Below, piece by piece: positions 26,191 through 35,144 of a DNA stretch of 49,272 nucleotides (its first letter is position 1; each line of letters opens with the position of its first letter). Where the stretch lies: the NCBI RefSeq assembly GCF_024505185.1, contig NZ_JANIBJ010000032.1:1-49272 (forward strand), read 5' to 3'. Source of the DNA: Methylomonas subterranea. Lineage in GTDB: Bacteria; Pseudomonadota; Gammaproteobacteria; Methylococcales; Methylomonadaceae. A program made the translations under genes and the position numbers. A model generated the notes under the pieces. That model was given only the letters and a program-made list of their open reading frames with translations, was not told where the DNA came from and did no database searches.

Positions 26191-26931
26191 TTACTGATCC
26201 AGGCAAATCAATTCGACCCGGCGGTTTTTGGCGGCCCCGGCGGGTGTGTCGTTAGCCTCTACGGGATTATCCATTCCGTCCGATGCGACGATTATTTGCC
26301 CGTCCGGGATACCGTTGGCGGATAACAGATTTTTAACGCTATTCGCTCTCGCCAAGCCTATTTGCCTGTTGATTTCGGCGGGGCCGTAATTACAGGTGTG
26401 ACCGGTTAACTTGATGATATTGGAACAGGTTTTAGCCGCTTGGATTAAGGCTGCTTTCTCGGAATTGCCGAGCAGCCTCAGCCTGCTGGAGTCGAACTTG
26501 AAATGAACGGTAAATAAAACCGCGGATGGACTGGCGGCGCTTACTTCCCCGGCGATATTCGGGGGAGGTTCGGCTTGCTGGGCGGAACTGTTCTCGGCCA
26601 ACACGGGCGGCTCCTGAGTGGCGGGTGGCGCAGCCGTTTGCGGGCCGGCCAAATTTTGCGGCGGATTTTCCGCTGCGGTGTTATCGCTTGCCGGGGCCGG
26701 GCTTTGAGTCGGCGGCGGGGAAGGAGTGGTGTGATCGGATTGCAGGGCCAACGATTGCGGAAGGTGTGCTTGCTTGAGCTCGAGAAGCAGGAAGGCGCCA
26801 ATCAGAGCGGCGGCCGTTAAGGTGTAGGGCCAGCGTGAGCGGTACCATTTGGGCTCGGCTACGGAAATGTCCGGAATTTGCAAAATCCCGTCCAGACCAT
26901 CGTAATCAATTGAGCGTTGCTTGTTTTCCAT
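26191..26931 (-). CDS. OmpA-domain protein with one membrane anchor
   Basis: A 246-residue protein. Residues 1-35 are polar and acidic, followed by one membrane helix (about 36-51, LTAAALIGAFLLLEL), so the N-terminus faces the cytoplasm. A Pro/Ala-rich linker (about 65-130) leads to a C-terminal OmpA-like peptidoglycan-binding domain with FKFDSSRLRL, LTGHTCNYGPAEINRQIGLARA and NRRVEL. This layout resembles MotB- or TolR-like anchors more than a porin. The ATG at 26931 was chosen; the frame upstream has no homologous sequence. A promoter lies 28-60 nt upstream. It heads the operon with V4R and Roadblock genes, suggesting an envelope-anchored cytoplasmic complex. Confidence 0.82.
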   Translation of the reverse strand: MENKQRSIDYDGLDGILQIPDISVAEPKWYRSRWPYTLTAAALIGAFLLLELKQAHLPQSLALQSDHTTPSPPPTQSPAPASDNTAAENPPQNLAGPQTAAPPATQEPPVLAENSSAQQAEPPPNIAGEVSAASPSAVLFTVHFKFDSSRLRLLGNSEKAALIQAAKTCSNIIKLTGHTCNYGPAEINRQIGLARANSVKNLLSANGIPDGQIIVASDGMDNPVEANDTPAGAAKNRRVELICLDQ

Positions 26932-27358
26932 GCCAATCGGCCACCATTTAAAATCGGTCTCTGGAATTATAGTCTTTAATGAAAAAGTGATAAACCTCGC
27001 ATTTTTGCAAGATTTTTCTGAAATTTCGCGCCTGCCTGGGCTTAAAAATAATGTTGCGACTAATGTGGTTATTATACAAGGAGTTAGCCCGTCGGCTGTT
27101 GCGCCGGATTGCCTTGGGTGACGCTTAGGCGTAAAAACGGCTTGTTGAAATGTTCGCAAAAATCGATCAATCAAGCCGGCGGCTCGACCGGGATGGGTAC
27201 TATCATGCAAACCCGGAAGGCTGCGGGGCAGGCTTGAGCGGGACTATAATCCAGCCAGCGCCATGCGGCTGGTCCCGCAGGATGGCGTTGCGATAGGGCG
27301 ATAGTAGTCGGGTATTAAATTTTGTTTTCCGCGCGCAATCATTTATGGAGTAAGCGAG
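26932..27358. other. Divergent promoter region of ompA-V4R operon and chemoreceptor
   Basis: No gene is seen in 427 bases. The left part holds the leftward promoter at 26966-26994. The right part precedes the chemoreceptor; TAAA at about 27316 is 15 nt before GCAATCAT, a poor match to a flagellar sigma-28 promoter, and was not called. Confidence 0.5.
26966..26994 (-). promoter_or_regulatory. Sigma-70 promoter of the ompA-V4R-Roadblock operon
   Basis: On the minus strand TTTATC (26994-26989) and a perfect TATAAT (26971-26966) are 17 nt apart. This predicts a start near 26959, 28 nt before the ATG at 26931. Confidence 0.6.
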
Positions 27359-28870
27359 ATGAGCACGATGAAGGTCAGAACTCGTTTGGGACTGGGATTT
27401 GCCAGCGTATTGTTCTTGTTGGCGCTTATTGCGGGGTTCAGCATTTATCGCATGAACGGCTTGCTGGCCGATATCGATGATATGGTCAACGACAAATTTC
27501 CCAAAACGGTGTGGGCCAACAACGTCATAGGCGACATCAATGTGATGGCCAGAGCCATGCGCAATAGCTTGATCGTCAAGGACCGGGAAACTATAGGCAA
27601 GGAATTGGCGCGCCTGCGGGAGTCCAGGAAAAACATTGGCGCCAATCTGGTCAAGTTGAAAGAACGCATTCATACCTCCGAGGGGCTGGCGATATATCAA
27701 TCCGTGGTCGCTAGTCAAGAGGCCTACCAACTTGCTCAAAACGAATTCATTGCTTTGGCCGATCAAGGCAAGCAGGACGAGGCCACCCAGTATTTATTGA
27801 CCAGCATGCGCAAGGTACAAACCGATTATTTCGACAATGTCGGCAAGTTGATCGACTATCAAACCCGATTGATGGAAGATTCCGGCGCGCAAGCTCGAGA
27901 AATGGTCAGTGCCGGCGGTACCATCATCAAAATCCTTGGTCTGATGTCGTTGCTGATTGGCTGTCTGGCGGCCTTCATCATTACCAGAACCTTGATGCGG
28001 CAATTGGGCGGCGAGCCGGATTATGCCGCCGAAGTCATGAAAACCATTGCGGCTGGCGATTTGTCGGTTGATATTGCCTTGGAGCAGGACGACCGGGCCA
28101 GCCTGCTCTACGACCTTAAGATGATGCGCGATCAGCTCCGTCGGGTGGTCGAACAAGTGCTATGCAATTCGGCAGCCCTGACCAGCGCATCGAAGGAGGT
28201 CAGCGCCACCGCTCAGGCCATTAGTCAGGCCACCACCGAGCAGGCCGCCAGCGTCGAGGAAACGACCAGCGCGATTGAGCAATTGAATGCTTCGGTGCAA
28301 CAAAACTCGGAAAATGCTCGAAGAACCGGACTAATGGCCGATAAATCGGCCGAAGAAGCCAAGCTGGGCGGCGCAGCCGTTACAGAGACCGTGGCGGCCA
28401 TGAAGCATATCGCGAAAAAAGTCGGCTTGATCGAGGATATTGCGTATAAAACCAATCTATTGTCGCTCAATGCGGCCATTGAGGCCGCCTCCGCCGGCGA
28501 GCACGGTAAAGGTTTTGCCGTAGTGGCGGCCGAAGTCGGAAAGCTGGCTGAAAGCAGCCGCATAACGGCCGAGGAAATCAACGAATTGGCGTCCAATAGC
28601 GTGGCAATCGCCGAAAAAGCCGGCTCCCTGATTGGCAACGTCGTGCCCACCATCGCGCAGACTTCGAATCTGGTTCAGGAAATCAATGCGGCCTCCACGG
28701 AACAAGCCACCGGCGTCGATCAAATCGGCGATGCGATGCGGCAACTGGACAAGGTTACGCAACAAAATGCGGCGGCTTCCGAGGAAATGGCGGCAACCGC
28801 CGAGGAATTGAACGGGCAGGCCGAGCAGTTGCAACAAGTCGTCGGCTATTTCAAATTGGCGAGCGCTTGA
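27359..28870 (+). CDS. Methyl-accepting chemotaxis protein
   Basis: A 503-residue chemoreceptor. TM1 is at about 10-30 and TM2 at 187-208. The 155-residue periplasmic part between them is helical, of four-helix-bundle type. A HAMP linker follows, then the signalling domain with the conserved hairpin tip [20 protein letters not shown] (358-377) and [16 protein letters not shown] (383-398). Methylation-type Gln/Glu pairs flank it. There is no C-terminal CheR-binding pentapeptide. The ligand is unknown. It is divergent from the OmpA/V4R/Roadblock operon, which may be functionally linked. No che genes are in the window. Confidence 0.95.
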   Translation: MSTMKVRTRLGLGFASVLFLLALIAGFSIYRMNGLLADIDDMVNDKFPKTVWANNVIGDINVMARAMRNSLIVKDRETIGKELARLRESRKNIGANLVKLKERIHTSEGLAIYQSVVASQEAYQLAQNEFIALADQGKQDEATQYLLTSMRKVQTDYFDNVGKLIDYQTRLMEDSGAQAREMVSAGGTIIKILGLMSLLIGCLAAFIITRTLMRQLGGEPDYAAEVMKTIAAGDLSVDIALEQDDRASLLYDLKMMRDQLRRVVEQVLCNSAALTSASKEVSATAQAISQATTEQAASVEETTSAIEQLNASVQQNSENARRTGLMADKSAEEAKLGGAAVTETVAAMKHIAKKVGLIEDIAYKTNLLSLNAAIEAASAGEHGKGFAVVAAEVGKLAESSRITAEEINELASNSVAIAEKAGSLIGNVVPTIAQTSNLVQEINAASTEQATGVDQIGDAMRQLDKVTQQNAAASEEMAATAEELNGQAEQLQQVVGYFKLASA

Positions 28871-28872
28871 TC

Positions 28873-29757
28873 TTAACCCAGTTCGGCCAGCAAACGATCC
28901 ATCATGTTCTCGGCTTGGCGCTGATAGCCGCTGCCGAACAAATTGAGATGATTCAGGATGTGATAGAGATTATAAAGCGTCTTGCGGCTGGGGTAGCCGG
29001 CATCCAGCGGATACTCGGCCTGATAGGCGGCATAAAAATCCCCGCCGAAGCCACCGAATAATTCCGTCATCGCGATGTCGGCCTCGCGGTCGCCGTAATA
29101 GCAGGCCGGATCGAACATGACCGGATTGCCGTGTTGGTCCGCCGCGGCATTGCCGCCCCATAAATCGCCGTGCAGCAATGACGGGTGGGGGCGGTAAGCG
29201 CTGAAAAAGGCCGGAATTTTTGCCAGTAATTTTTCGCCCTTGCTTTGCAATTTGCCGCCGAAGCCGTTGTTTTCGGCTATTTGCAATTGCTTGCCCAAGC
29301 GTTGCTTTTGCCAAAAATCTATCCAGTCGGCTTGTTGCGCGTTAGATTGGGGTGTGGAACCTATCGTGTTATCGATATGCCAGCCGAAAAATGGCTGACT
29401 ATGGGTATGCAAACGGGCTAGTTTTTCACCGAACAATGCGGCGCTGTTTCCGCGTAAGCCGGTCAATTCGAGGTATTCCAGCACCAAATATGCTTGACCA
29501 CCGCATTGGCCGTGGTCTATGACCTTGGGCACGCGGACTTCGTTAAAAGCCGTCAATTCTTGCAGGCCGGCGGCTTCGGCGGCGAACATCGTCGCTAGCG
29601 AGGCCCGGTTGGTTTTGACGAACCAATCGGCATCCTCGCTTTGCAAGCGATAGGCCGCATTGATGTCGCCGCCGCCGACGCCGGACACGCGCGGGTTACG
29701 CAGCGCTTGGCCGGTGGTTTTTTGTAAATGTTGCAATAGGTCGGCGGAGAGTGTCAT
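28873..29757 (-). CDS. Fructosamine/ketosamine 3-kinase family protein
   Basis: A 294-residue kinase of the fructosamine-3-kinase family, which phosphorylates ketosamines on glycated proteins or small amines so that they fall off. The catalytic HGDLWGGN motif (near residue 196) and the metal-binding MFDPACYYGDREADIAM are clear. An N-terminal Gly loop GVGGGDINAAYRL and a Lys in DWFVKTN match the ATP site. Length matches bacterial members (YniA type). It is convergent with the chemoreceptor gene (2-nt gap) and follows the broken Uma2 gene. Confidence 0.93.
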   Translation of the reverse strand: MTLSADLLQHLQKTTGQALRNPRVSGVGGGDINAAYRLQSEDADWFVKTNRASLATMFAAEAAGLQELTAFNEVRVPKVIDHGQCGGQAYLVLEYLELTGLRGNSAALFGEKLARLHTHSQPFFGWHIDNTIGSTPQSNAQQADWIDFWQKQRLGKQLQIAENNGFGGKLQSKGEKLLAKIPAFFSAYRPHPSLLHGDLWGGNAAADQHGNPVMFDPACYYGDREADIAMTELFGGFGGDFYAAYQAEYPLDAGYPSRKTLYNLYHILNHLNLFGSGYQRQAENMMDRLLAELG

Positions 29758-29806
29758 GCAAGGTGGCTCCCAGGTGGCGTAATTCGGTAGCGGGATGGCG
29801 ACAGCT

Positions 29807-30362
29807 CTAATCCCAGACTGACTCGTAAATCCTTTCGATGGCTATCTCCAATTCCACCGAATGCAGCGGAATCACGGTGCCGTCGGTGTAAATCGCCATA
29901 TTCCAGCCGTCGGCGGTCCGCCGATACACGCGCACGTCCATGCAGCTTTGGGCGACCAGCACGTATTCTCAGGCTTTCCAGTGCTTGGTACATGCGGTAC
30001 TTGTGTTCTCGGTCGAATTTGGTGCTGAAGTCGGAAGACACTTCGACGACCAGTTTTGGTTGTTCCCGGAAATAAATGTCTGGCGCGGTTTCGCAGGTGA
30101 CCATCAGATCGGGATAAAAATAGGCATCCGCCGCCGCGACTTTCAATTTCAGATCGGACATAAACACTCGGCACGGCGTGCCGCGCAGATGTTCCCGCAA
30201 GATAAAGGCAAGGTTCTGGGAAATGGTGTTATGGCTGTCGCTGGTGCCTGTCATCGCGAAAATTTCGCCCGCCACATATTCATGCTTGATAGGGCTGGAT
30301 AGCTCCATTTCCAGGTAATCTTCGGCGCTGAGGTGGTTTACTTTGAGAAGTGGGACTGACAT
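29807..30362 (-). pseudogene. Uma2-family (PD-(D/E)XK-like) protein, frameshifted
   Basis: The first part, from ATG 30362, reads as a normal Uma2/DUF820 protein: LSAEDYLEMELSSPIKHEYV, YPDLMVTCE and PKLVVEVSSDFSTKFDREHK, with the restriction-like acidic residues. At about 29963-29973 the frame shifts. In another frame the rest of the family continues as YVLVAQSCMDVRVYRR and ends at IERIYESVWD with a TAG at 29807-29809. At the shift, AGAATAC stands where a length divisible by three is expected, so one base is gained or two are lost. A sequencing error or a real pseudogene are both possible. Uma2 proteins are common in cyanobacteria and methanotrophs; their function is unclear. Confidence 0.8.
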
Positions 30363-30643
30363 GGCAACTCCTGAAACATTCGAAGCAAGCAAGAGGCTGA
30401 GGCTATTGTTGATGGGATTGCGGATATTTGCAATCGACGAATTAGCTTCGCGGCTTAGGCGCGATTACGCCAATAGCCTGGTTTTCGGTTATGGTGCATG
30501 ACGGCGACTAAGGATATCGCGTCGGACGAATGTCGATAAATTAGCCTAGTAGGGTACGCATCGCGTACCGTTCTTTGGTGTTTGATGATCGAATACCGTC
30601 GAAAAGGGTACGCAATACGTACCCTACACAATTGTCTCCAAAA
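30363..30643. other. Intergenic region with two GTACG palindromes
   Basis: No gene is seen. GGTACGC-ATC-GCGTACC at 30553-30569 and GGGTACG-CAATA-CGTACCC at 30606-30624 are related inverted repeats. The second is followed by TAC and the 3' end of glnS. They look like fragments of a dispersed intergenic repeat and may end the leftward glnS transcript. Confidence 0.5.
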
Positions 30644-32305
30644 TCACTTCGCCCAACTATCCCGCAACGTCACCGTCCGGTTAAACACCAATTTCCCCGG
30701 TTGGCTATCCACAGAATCCGCGCAGAAATAGCCAGTCCTCTCGAATTGGTAGCGGGTATCCGGCGAGGCGTTGGCCAGGCTGGCTTCGACGCGGGCGGAG
30801 GTTACAACTTCCAAGGAATCGGGGTTGATGCCGTCGAGGAAGTTGTCCAATGTGTCCGGGTTGGGGTGGCTGAACAAACGATCGTAGAGGCGGATTTCCG
30901 CCGGCAGCGCGTGTTGCTCGGACACCCAGTGAATCACGCCCTTGACCTTGCGGCCTTCCGGGTTCTTGCCTAGCGTGGCTGGATCGTATGAACAGCGCAG
31001 TTCGACGACATTGCCGGCGGCATCCTTGATCACTTCGTCGCATTTGATCACGTAGGAGCCGCGCAAGCGCACCTCGCCGCCCGGCACCAGGCGTTTGAAG
31101 TCTTTCGGTGGGTTTTCCATGAAATCGTCCTGTTCGATCAACAGCACTTTGCCGAACGGCACTTCCCGGCTGCCCATCTCCGGTTTTTGCGGATGGTTGG
31201 CGATTTGGTAGGTTTCGGTTTTGTCGTCTTCCCAATTAGTGATGATGACGCGCAACGGCCGCAGCACGGCCATCGCCCGCAGCGCGCGTTCGTTGAGGTC
31301 GTCGCGGATGCAGGTTTCCAGGAAGCTCATTTCGATCCAGGAGTTTTTCTTGGTCACGCCGATGCGCTCGCAAAAATCGCGGATGGCTTCCGGCGGCACG
31401 CCGGCGCGGCGCAGGCCGGAAATAGTCGGCATGCGCGGGTCGTCCCAGCCGGACACGTGTTTTTCGGTGACCAATTGCAGCAATTTGCGCTTGCTGACGA
31501 TGGTGTATTCCAGTTGCAGGCGGGCAAATTCGATTTGCTGCGGATGGCAGGGTGTTTTCAGTTCGTCCAGCACCCAATCATAGAGCGGGCGGTGGTCTTC
31601 GAATTCCAGCGTGCAGATCGAGTGGGTGATGCCTTCCAGCATATCCGACAAACAATGGGTGTAGTCGTACATCGGATAAATGCACCAGGCGTCGCCGGTG
31701 CGGTGGTGGTGGGCGCGGCGAATACGGTAAATCGCCGGGTCGCGCATGTTGATGTTGGGCGAGGCCATGTCGATCTTGGCCCGCAAGACATACTGGCCGT
31801 CGGCGAATTCGCCGGCCCGCATGCGTTGGAACAAGTCCAGGTTTTCCTCGATGGGGCGGTTGCGGTCGCGGCTTTCCTTGCCGGCCTCGGTCAGGGTGCC
31901 GCGGTCCAGGCGCATTTGCTCGGCAGAAGAACCGTCGACGTAGGCTTGGCCTTGTTTGATCAATTGCACCGCGTAGTCGTACAAGGTTTCGAAATAGTCG
32001 GAGGCGTGGTATTTGCCGGCCCATTGGAAACCTAGCCAGGCCACGTCGCGCTCGATGGATTCCATGTATTCGACGCTTTCCTTCTCCGGATTGGTGTCGT
32101 CGAAACGTAGGTTGCAAGTGCCGTTGTTTTCGGCGGCCAAGGTAAAGTTTAGGCAGATCGATTTGGCGTGACCGATATGCAGATAGCCGTTGGGTTCGGG
32201 CGGAAAGCGGGTGGCGACTTTGCCGTTATTTTTGCCGGAGGCTAAATCCTCGGCGATGATGTGTCTAATAAAGTTGGCTGGAACGACGGTTTCGTTGCTG
32301 GACAT
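30644..32305 (-). CDS. glnS: Glutaminyl-tRNA synthetase
   Basis: A 553-residue class I aminoacyl-tRNA synthetase that charges tRNA-Gln. The HIGH motif is in [17 protein letters not shown] (near residue 30), the KMSKS-type motif is VSKRKL, and the acceptor and anticodon-binding beta-barrel domains are at the C-terminus. Length nearly equals the E. coli enzyme (554). ATG 32305 was chosen; a longer frame upstream lacks family sequence. It is divergent from rpoH. A bacterium with glnS is probably gamma- or betaproteobacterial. Confidence 0.97.
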   Translation of the reverse strand: MSSNETVVPANFIRHIIAEDLASGKNNGKVATRFPPEPNGYLHIGHAKSICLNFTLAAENNGTCNLRFDDTNPEKESVEYMESIERDVAWLGFQWAGKYHASDYFETLYDYAVQLIKQGQAYVDGSSAEQMRLDRGTLTEAGKESRDRNRPIEENLDLFQRMRAGEFADGQYVLRAKIDMASPNINMRDPAIYRIRRAHHHRTGDAWCIYPMYDYTHCLSDMLEGITHSICTLEFEDHRPLYDWVLDELKTPCHPQQIEFARLQLEYTIVSKRKLLQLVTEKHVSGWDDPRMPTISGLRRAGVPPEAIRDFCERIGVTKKNSWIEMSFLETCIRDDLNERALRAMAVLRPLRVIITNWEDDKTETYQIANHPQKPEMGSREVPFGKVLLIEQDDFMENPPKDFKRLVPGGEVRLRGSYVIKCDEVIKDAAGNVVELRCSYDPATLGKNPEGRKVKGVIHWVSEQHALPAEIRLYDRLFSHPNPDTLDNFLDGINPDSLEVVTSARVEASLANASPDTRYQFERTGYFCADSVDSQPGKLVFNRTVTLRDSWAK

Positions 32306-32456
32306 GTTTGGTTTTTTGTTATGAGGAAGGTATGACGCGAGATGTGTTCGCTGTTGCCGCATTTTACGAGTTTGGCCGTGGGTCGTAAAGCCGCGGCCCG
32401 GTCGCTTGAAGGAAGCCAAGTTTTGCGGAAGGCCGCAAAAAAAATTAAGCCAATTG

Positions 32457-32483
32457 TTAGCACTCTTGTATGGAGAGTGCTAG
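32457..32483 (+). promoter_or_regulatory. CIRCE operator (HrcA site) at the rpoH promoter
   Basis: TTAGCACTC at 32457-32465, a 9-nt spacer, and GAGTGCTAG at 32475-32483 match the CIRCE consensus TTAGCACTC-N9-GAGTGCTAA with one mismatch in the last base. CIRCE is bound by the repressor HrcA, usually upstream of groESL or hrcA-grpE-dnaK. It lies over the likely rpoH promoter: TTAGCA (32457-32462), 18 nt, TAGAAT (32481-32486). HrcA binding should block sigma-32 synthesis. hrcA is not in the window. Confidence 0.9.
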
Positions 32484-32486
32484 AAT
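32457..32486 (+). promoter_or_regulatory. Predicted rpoH promoter
   Basis: TTAGCA at 32457-32462 and TAGAAT at 32481-32486 are 18 nt apart and overlap the CIRCE arms. The start would be near 32493, 23 nt before the ATG at 32516. Confidence 0.45.
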
Positions 32487-32515
32487 CGGCCCAACGATAT
32501 TTTAGAGAGGTGGAT

Positions 32516-33370
32516 ATGAATAATATGTTGGCTTTGCCGATCAATTTGTCGGTCGGGACTTTTGACAGTTATTTGAGTCTGGTTGCCCGCATGCCCAAGT
32601 TGTCCGCCGAGCAGGAATACGACTTGGCCGTGCGTTATCGCGACGAGGGCGATCTTTCAGCCGCGCGTGAACTGGTCATGGCCAACCTACGCTTTGTGGC
32701 GCACGTGGCGCGTGGTTACGCCGGTTACGGCTTGCCGTTGGCGGATATCGTGCAAGAGGGCAACATCGGTTTGATGAAGGCGGTAAAACGCTTCGACCCC
32801 GACATGGGGGTGCGTCTGGTGTCTTTTGCGGTGCATTGGATCAAGGCCGAGATTCACGAATTCGTCATCAAAAACTGGCGTATCGTCAAGGTTGCAACCA
32901 CCAAGGCTCAAAGGAAACTGTTTTTTAATTTGCGTAAACTCAAGAAGGATTTGAGTTATTTATCCGCGGATGAGGCACAGGCGATTGCCGAAAATCTTGA
33001 TGTTGACGTGAAAACCGTTCTTGAAATGGAACGGCGCCTGGATGGTCGCGATGTGGGCCTGGAACCCGGCGCGGATGATGGCGATGATAACAGCGTCGCG
33101 CCGATTGCCTATCTGGAACAGCAAAATGCCGATCCGGCCTTGTTGCTGGAGAACAGCGATTGGCAGGATAGAAAAGAAGACTTGTTGATGAACGCCATGT
33201 CCGAGCTCGACGATAGAAGCCGGGATATTTTGGCCAGTCGCTGGCTGGTCGAAGAAAAGGCAACCCTGCACGAATTGGCGGATCGTTACAGCGTCTCGGC
33301 CGAACGTATACGGCAGTTGGAGCAGAATGCCATGAAGAAACTCAAGGCTGCGGTGGTATTGGCGGCCTAA
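32516..33370 (+). CDS. rpoH: RNA polymerase heat-shock sigma factor RpoH (sigma-32)
   Basis: A 284-residue sigma-32, the same length as the E. coli protein. It directs RNA polymerase to chaperone and protease promoters. Region 2 is seen as NLRFVAHVARGYAGYGLPLADIVQ then EGNIGLMKAVKRFDP and VSFAVHWIKAEIHEFV. The RpoH box QRKLFFNLRKLK follows, and region 4 has the helix-turn-helix LHELADRYSVSAERIRQLEQ. The ATG at 32516 has AGAGAGG at 32504-32510. It stands between glnS and tRNA-Leu, not next to ftsEX as in enterics. The CIRCE site upstream points to HrcA control. No sigma-32 mRNA thermosensor stem was examined in detail. Confidence 0.97.
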   Translation: MNNMLALPINLSVGTFDSYLSLVARMPKLSAEQEYDLAVRYRDEGDLSAARELVMANLRFVAHVARGYAGYGLPLADIVQEGNIGLMKAVKRFDPDMGVRLVSFAVHWIKAEIHEFVIKNWRIVKVATTKAQRKLFFNLRKLKKDLSYLSADEAQAIAENLDVDVKTVLEMERRLDGRDVGLEPGADDGDDNSVAPIAYLEQQNADPALLLENSDWQDRKEDLLMNAMSELDDRSRDILASRWLVEEKATLHELADRYSVSAERIRQLEQNAMKKLKAAVVLAA

Positions 33371-33384
33371 ACTTAAAAAAAATG

Positions 33385-33412
33385 TTGCAAAATTCCAGAA
33401 AGCATTTATAAT
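33385..33412 (+). promoter_or_regulatory. Promoter of tRNA-Leu
   Basis: TTGCAA at 33385-33390 and a perfect TATAAT at 33407-33412 are 16 nt apart. Transcription should start near 33419, seven bases before the tRNA. Confidence 0.75.
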
Positions 33413-33425
33413 GCACACTTTCTTT

Positions 33426-33510
33426 GCCGGGGTGGTGAAACTGGTAGACGCGCCGGATTCAAAATCCGGTTCCTTCGGGAGTGTCGGTTCGATTCCGACC
33501 CTCGGTACCA
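33426..33510 (+). tRNA. tRNA-Leu (anticodon CAA)
   Basis: An 85-nt type II tRNA. The D-arm is GGTGAAACTGGTAGACG. The anticodon stem CCGGATT-CAA-AATCCGG gives CAA, reading UUG. A long variable arm (TTCCTTCGGGAGT) is typical of leucine tRNA. The T-arm is GTCGG-TTCGATT-CCGAC, and CCA is encoded (33508-33510). The acceptor stem pairs GCCGGGG with CCTCGGT and has G-U at positions 1-72 and 5-68. A leucine tRNA is often an integration site, but no integrase or duplicated end is seen here. Confidence 0.96.
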
Positions 33511-33543
33511 TCTACTCTTCCAGAGTAGTCCAAAGAAATTTAA

Positions 33544-33577
33544 AAACCCGCTAGCCGCAAGGCTTAGCGGGTTTTTT
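33544..33577 (+). terminator. Intrinsic terminator after tRNA-Leu
   Basis: AACCCGCTAGCC pairs with GGCTTAGCGGGTT around GCAA, with one bulged base, followed by a T-run ending near 33577. It ends the tRNA transcript and the rpoH read-through. Confidence 0.9.
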
Positions 33578-33760
33578 ATTGTCCGAAGGTTTGTCAATTC
33601 CGTGAAGCAAGCCGTACAACGAGGTGAATATGCCGCTCCGTTATTTTGCGAACGGGTTTTGGATCGTTGCCAATAAGCTTTCGCTTCCCAAGAAATTCGC
33701 CAAATGATGTTGTTCCGGGTCATTAAAACCGCGCATCACCAGATTTTAATCCACAGCCTC

Positions 33761-35074
33761 TCAAAACTCCGCCAGCCGCTGTTGCCAAATCGCCGCGCGT
33801 TGACGCAGGTCTTGTAAATCCAGCGTGGTCAGCTGGCGTTTGTTCAACAGCCGTTTGCCGGCTACCCAGACATCGCTGACTTGGTGGCGGCTGGCGGCGT
33901 AGACCAGTTGCGCCAGTGGGTTGAAGACCGGTTGGGTTTCCACCTCGCTCAAGTCCACCGCCACCACATCGGCGGCCTTGCCGACGGCCAGCGAGCCGAT
34001 TTTGTCATCCAATCCCAAGGCTTTGGCGCCGTTGAGGGTAGCCATTTGCAGGGCCTGCATGGCCGATACCGCGCTGGCGTTGCCCGATACACCCTTGGCC
34101 AGCAGCGCGGCGACGCGCATTTCCGCCAGCATGTCCTGATCATTATTGCTGGCGGCGCCGTCGGTGCCCAGCGCCACGTTGATGCCGGCATCCAGACAAG
34201 CCGCCACCGGACAAAATCCGCTGGCCAGTTTTAAATTGGATTCCGGGCAATGCACGATGTGGCCGCCGGTTTCGGCGTAAAAAAGGATTTCTTCCGGGCT
34301 CAACTGCGTCATGTGTACCGCCATGAACGACGGCGTCAACAAACCCAATTCGTGTAAGCGCCGCAGCGGGGTGTGGCCGGTTTTTTGCCGCTGCTCTTCA
34401 ACCTCATGGCGGGTTTCATGCACATGCATGTGTATGGTGGCATCCAGCTCGTCGGCAAACGTCAACATTTTCCGTAGCGGTTCGTCGGAAACAGTATACG
34501 GCGCATGCGGTGCAAACGAGGTGCTGATCAGGCGTTCGTGGCGCAAACCATCATGCAAATCCAGCGCCTTGCTCAAATACACATCGGCGTTTTCCGCCCA
34601 CACAGTGGGAAAATCGAACACGATCAGACCGATATTGGCCCGGATGCCATGCGCTACTGCCTGCTGCGCGGCGATATCCGGAAAAAAATACATGTCGTTA
34701 AAACAAGTGGTGCCGCCGCGCAGCATTTCCGCAATCGCCAAATCGGTACCGTCGCGCACGAAGGCTTCGCTGACCCATTTCTGCTCGGCCGGCCAGATGT
34801 GGTTTTGCAGCCAGTCCATCAGCGGCAGATCGTCGGCTATGCCGGACAATAGCGACATGGCCGCATGGGTGTGGCAATTGATCAGGCCGGGAATCAGTAC
34901 GTGGCTATCCAGATGCTCCACCGCGCGCGCTTGGTATTTTTCCGAGGCAGCGGCAGATTCCAGCAAATCGACGATTTTGCCGTCATCGACCACCAGACTG
35001 TGGTTTTCGTGGATTACCCCGGCCGGTTCAACGGGTATAATCCAACGCGCTTGAATAATGAGATCGACTTGCAT
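33761..35074 (-). CDS. mtaD: 5-methylthioadenosine/S-adenosylhomocysteine deaminase
   Basis: A 437-residue amidohydrolase of the TRZ/ATZ group. It deaminates methylthioadenosine or S-adenosylhomocysteine to the inosine forms. Metal-binding residues are seen in [14 protein letters not shown] (near 65), [14 protein letters not shown] (near 211), [13 protein letters not shown] and GTDGAASNN. The ATG at 35074 is good. The divergent mtnA gene 70 nt away supports a role in methylthioadenosine salvage, although pathways that go through the inosine form differ from the standard nucleosidase route. Confidence 0.92.
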   Translation of the reverse strand: MQVDLIIQARWIIPVEPAGVIHENHSLVVDDGKIVDLLESAAASEKYQARAVEHLDSHVLIPGLINCHTHAAMSLLSGIADDLPLMDWLQNHIWPAEQKWVSEAFVRDGTDLAIAEMLRGGTTCFNDMYFFPDIAAQQAVAHGIRANIGLIVFDFPTVWAENADVYLSKALDLHDGLRHERLISTSFAPHAPYTVSDEPLRKMLTFADELDATIHMHVHETRHEVEEQRQKTGHTPLRRLHELGLLTPSFMAVHMTQLSPEEILFYAETGGHIVHCPESNLKLASGFCPVAACLDAGINVALGTDGAASNNDQDMLAEMRVAALLAKGVSGNASAVSAMQALQMATLNGAKALGLDDKIGSLAVGKAADVVAVDLSEVETQPVFNPLAQLVYAASRHQVSDVWVAGKRLLNKRQLTTLDLQDLRQRAAIWQQRLAEF

Positions 35075-35144
35075 GTGTCCGCCCGAAAAAAATGCCGATT
35101 ATACCTATTCATCCCTTTCTATCCTTAGCAGTGAATTTCATACC

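Noticed and set aside
27316-27342. Sigma-28 promoter for the chemoreceptor
   Set aside because: TAAA-N15-GCAATCAT matches the -35 but only weakly the GCCGATAA -10.
33426-33760. Integrated element at tRNA-Leu
   Set aside because: No integrase gene and no duplicated tRNA 3' end are found in the window.
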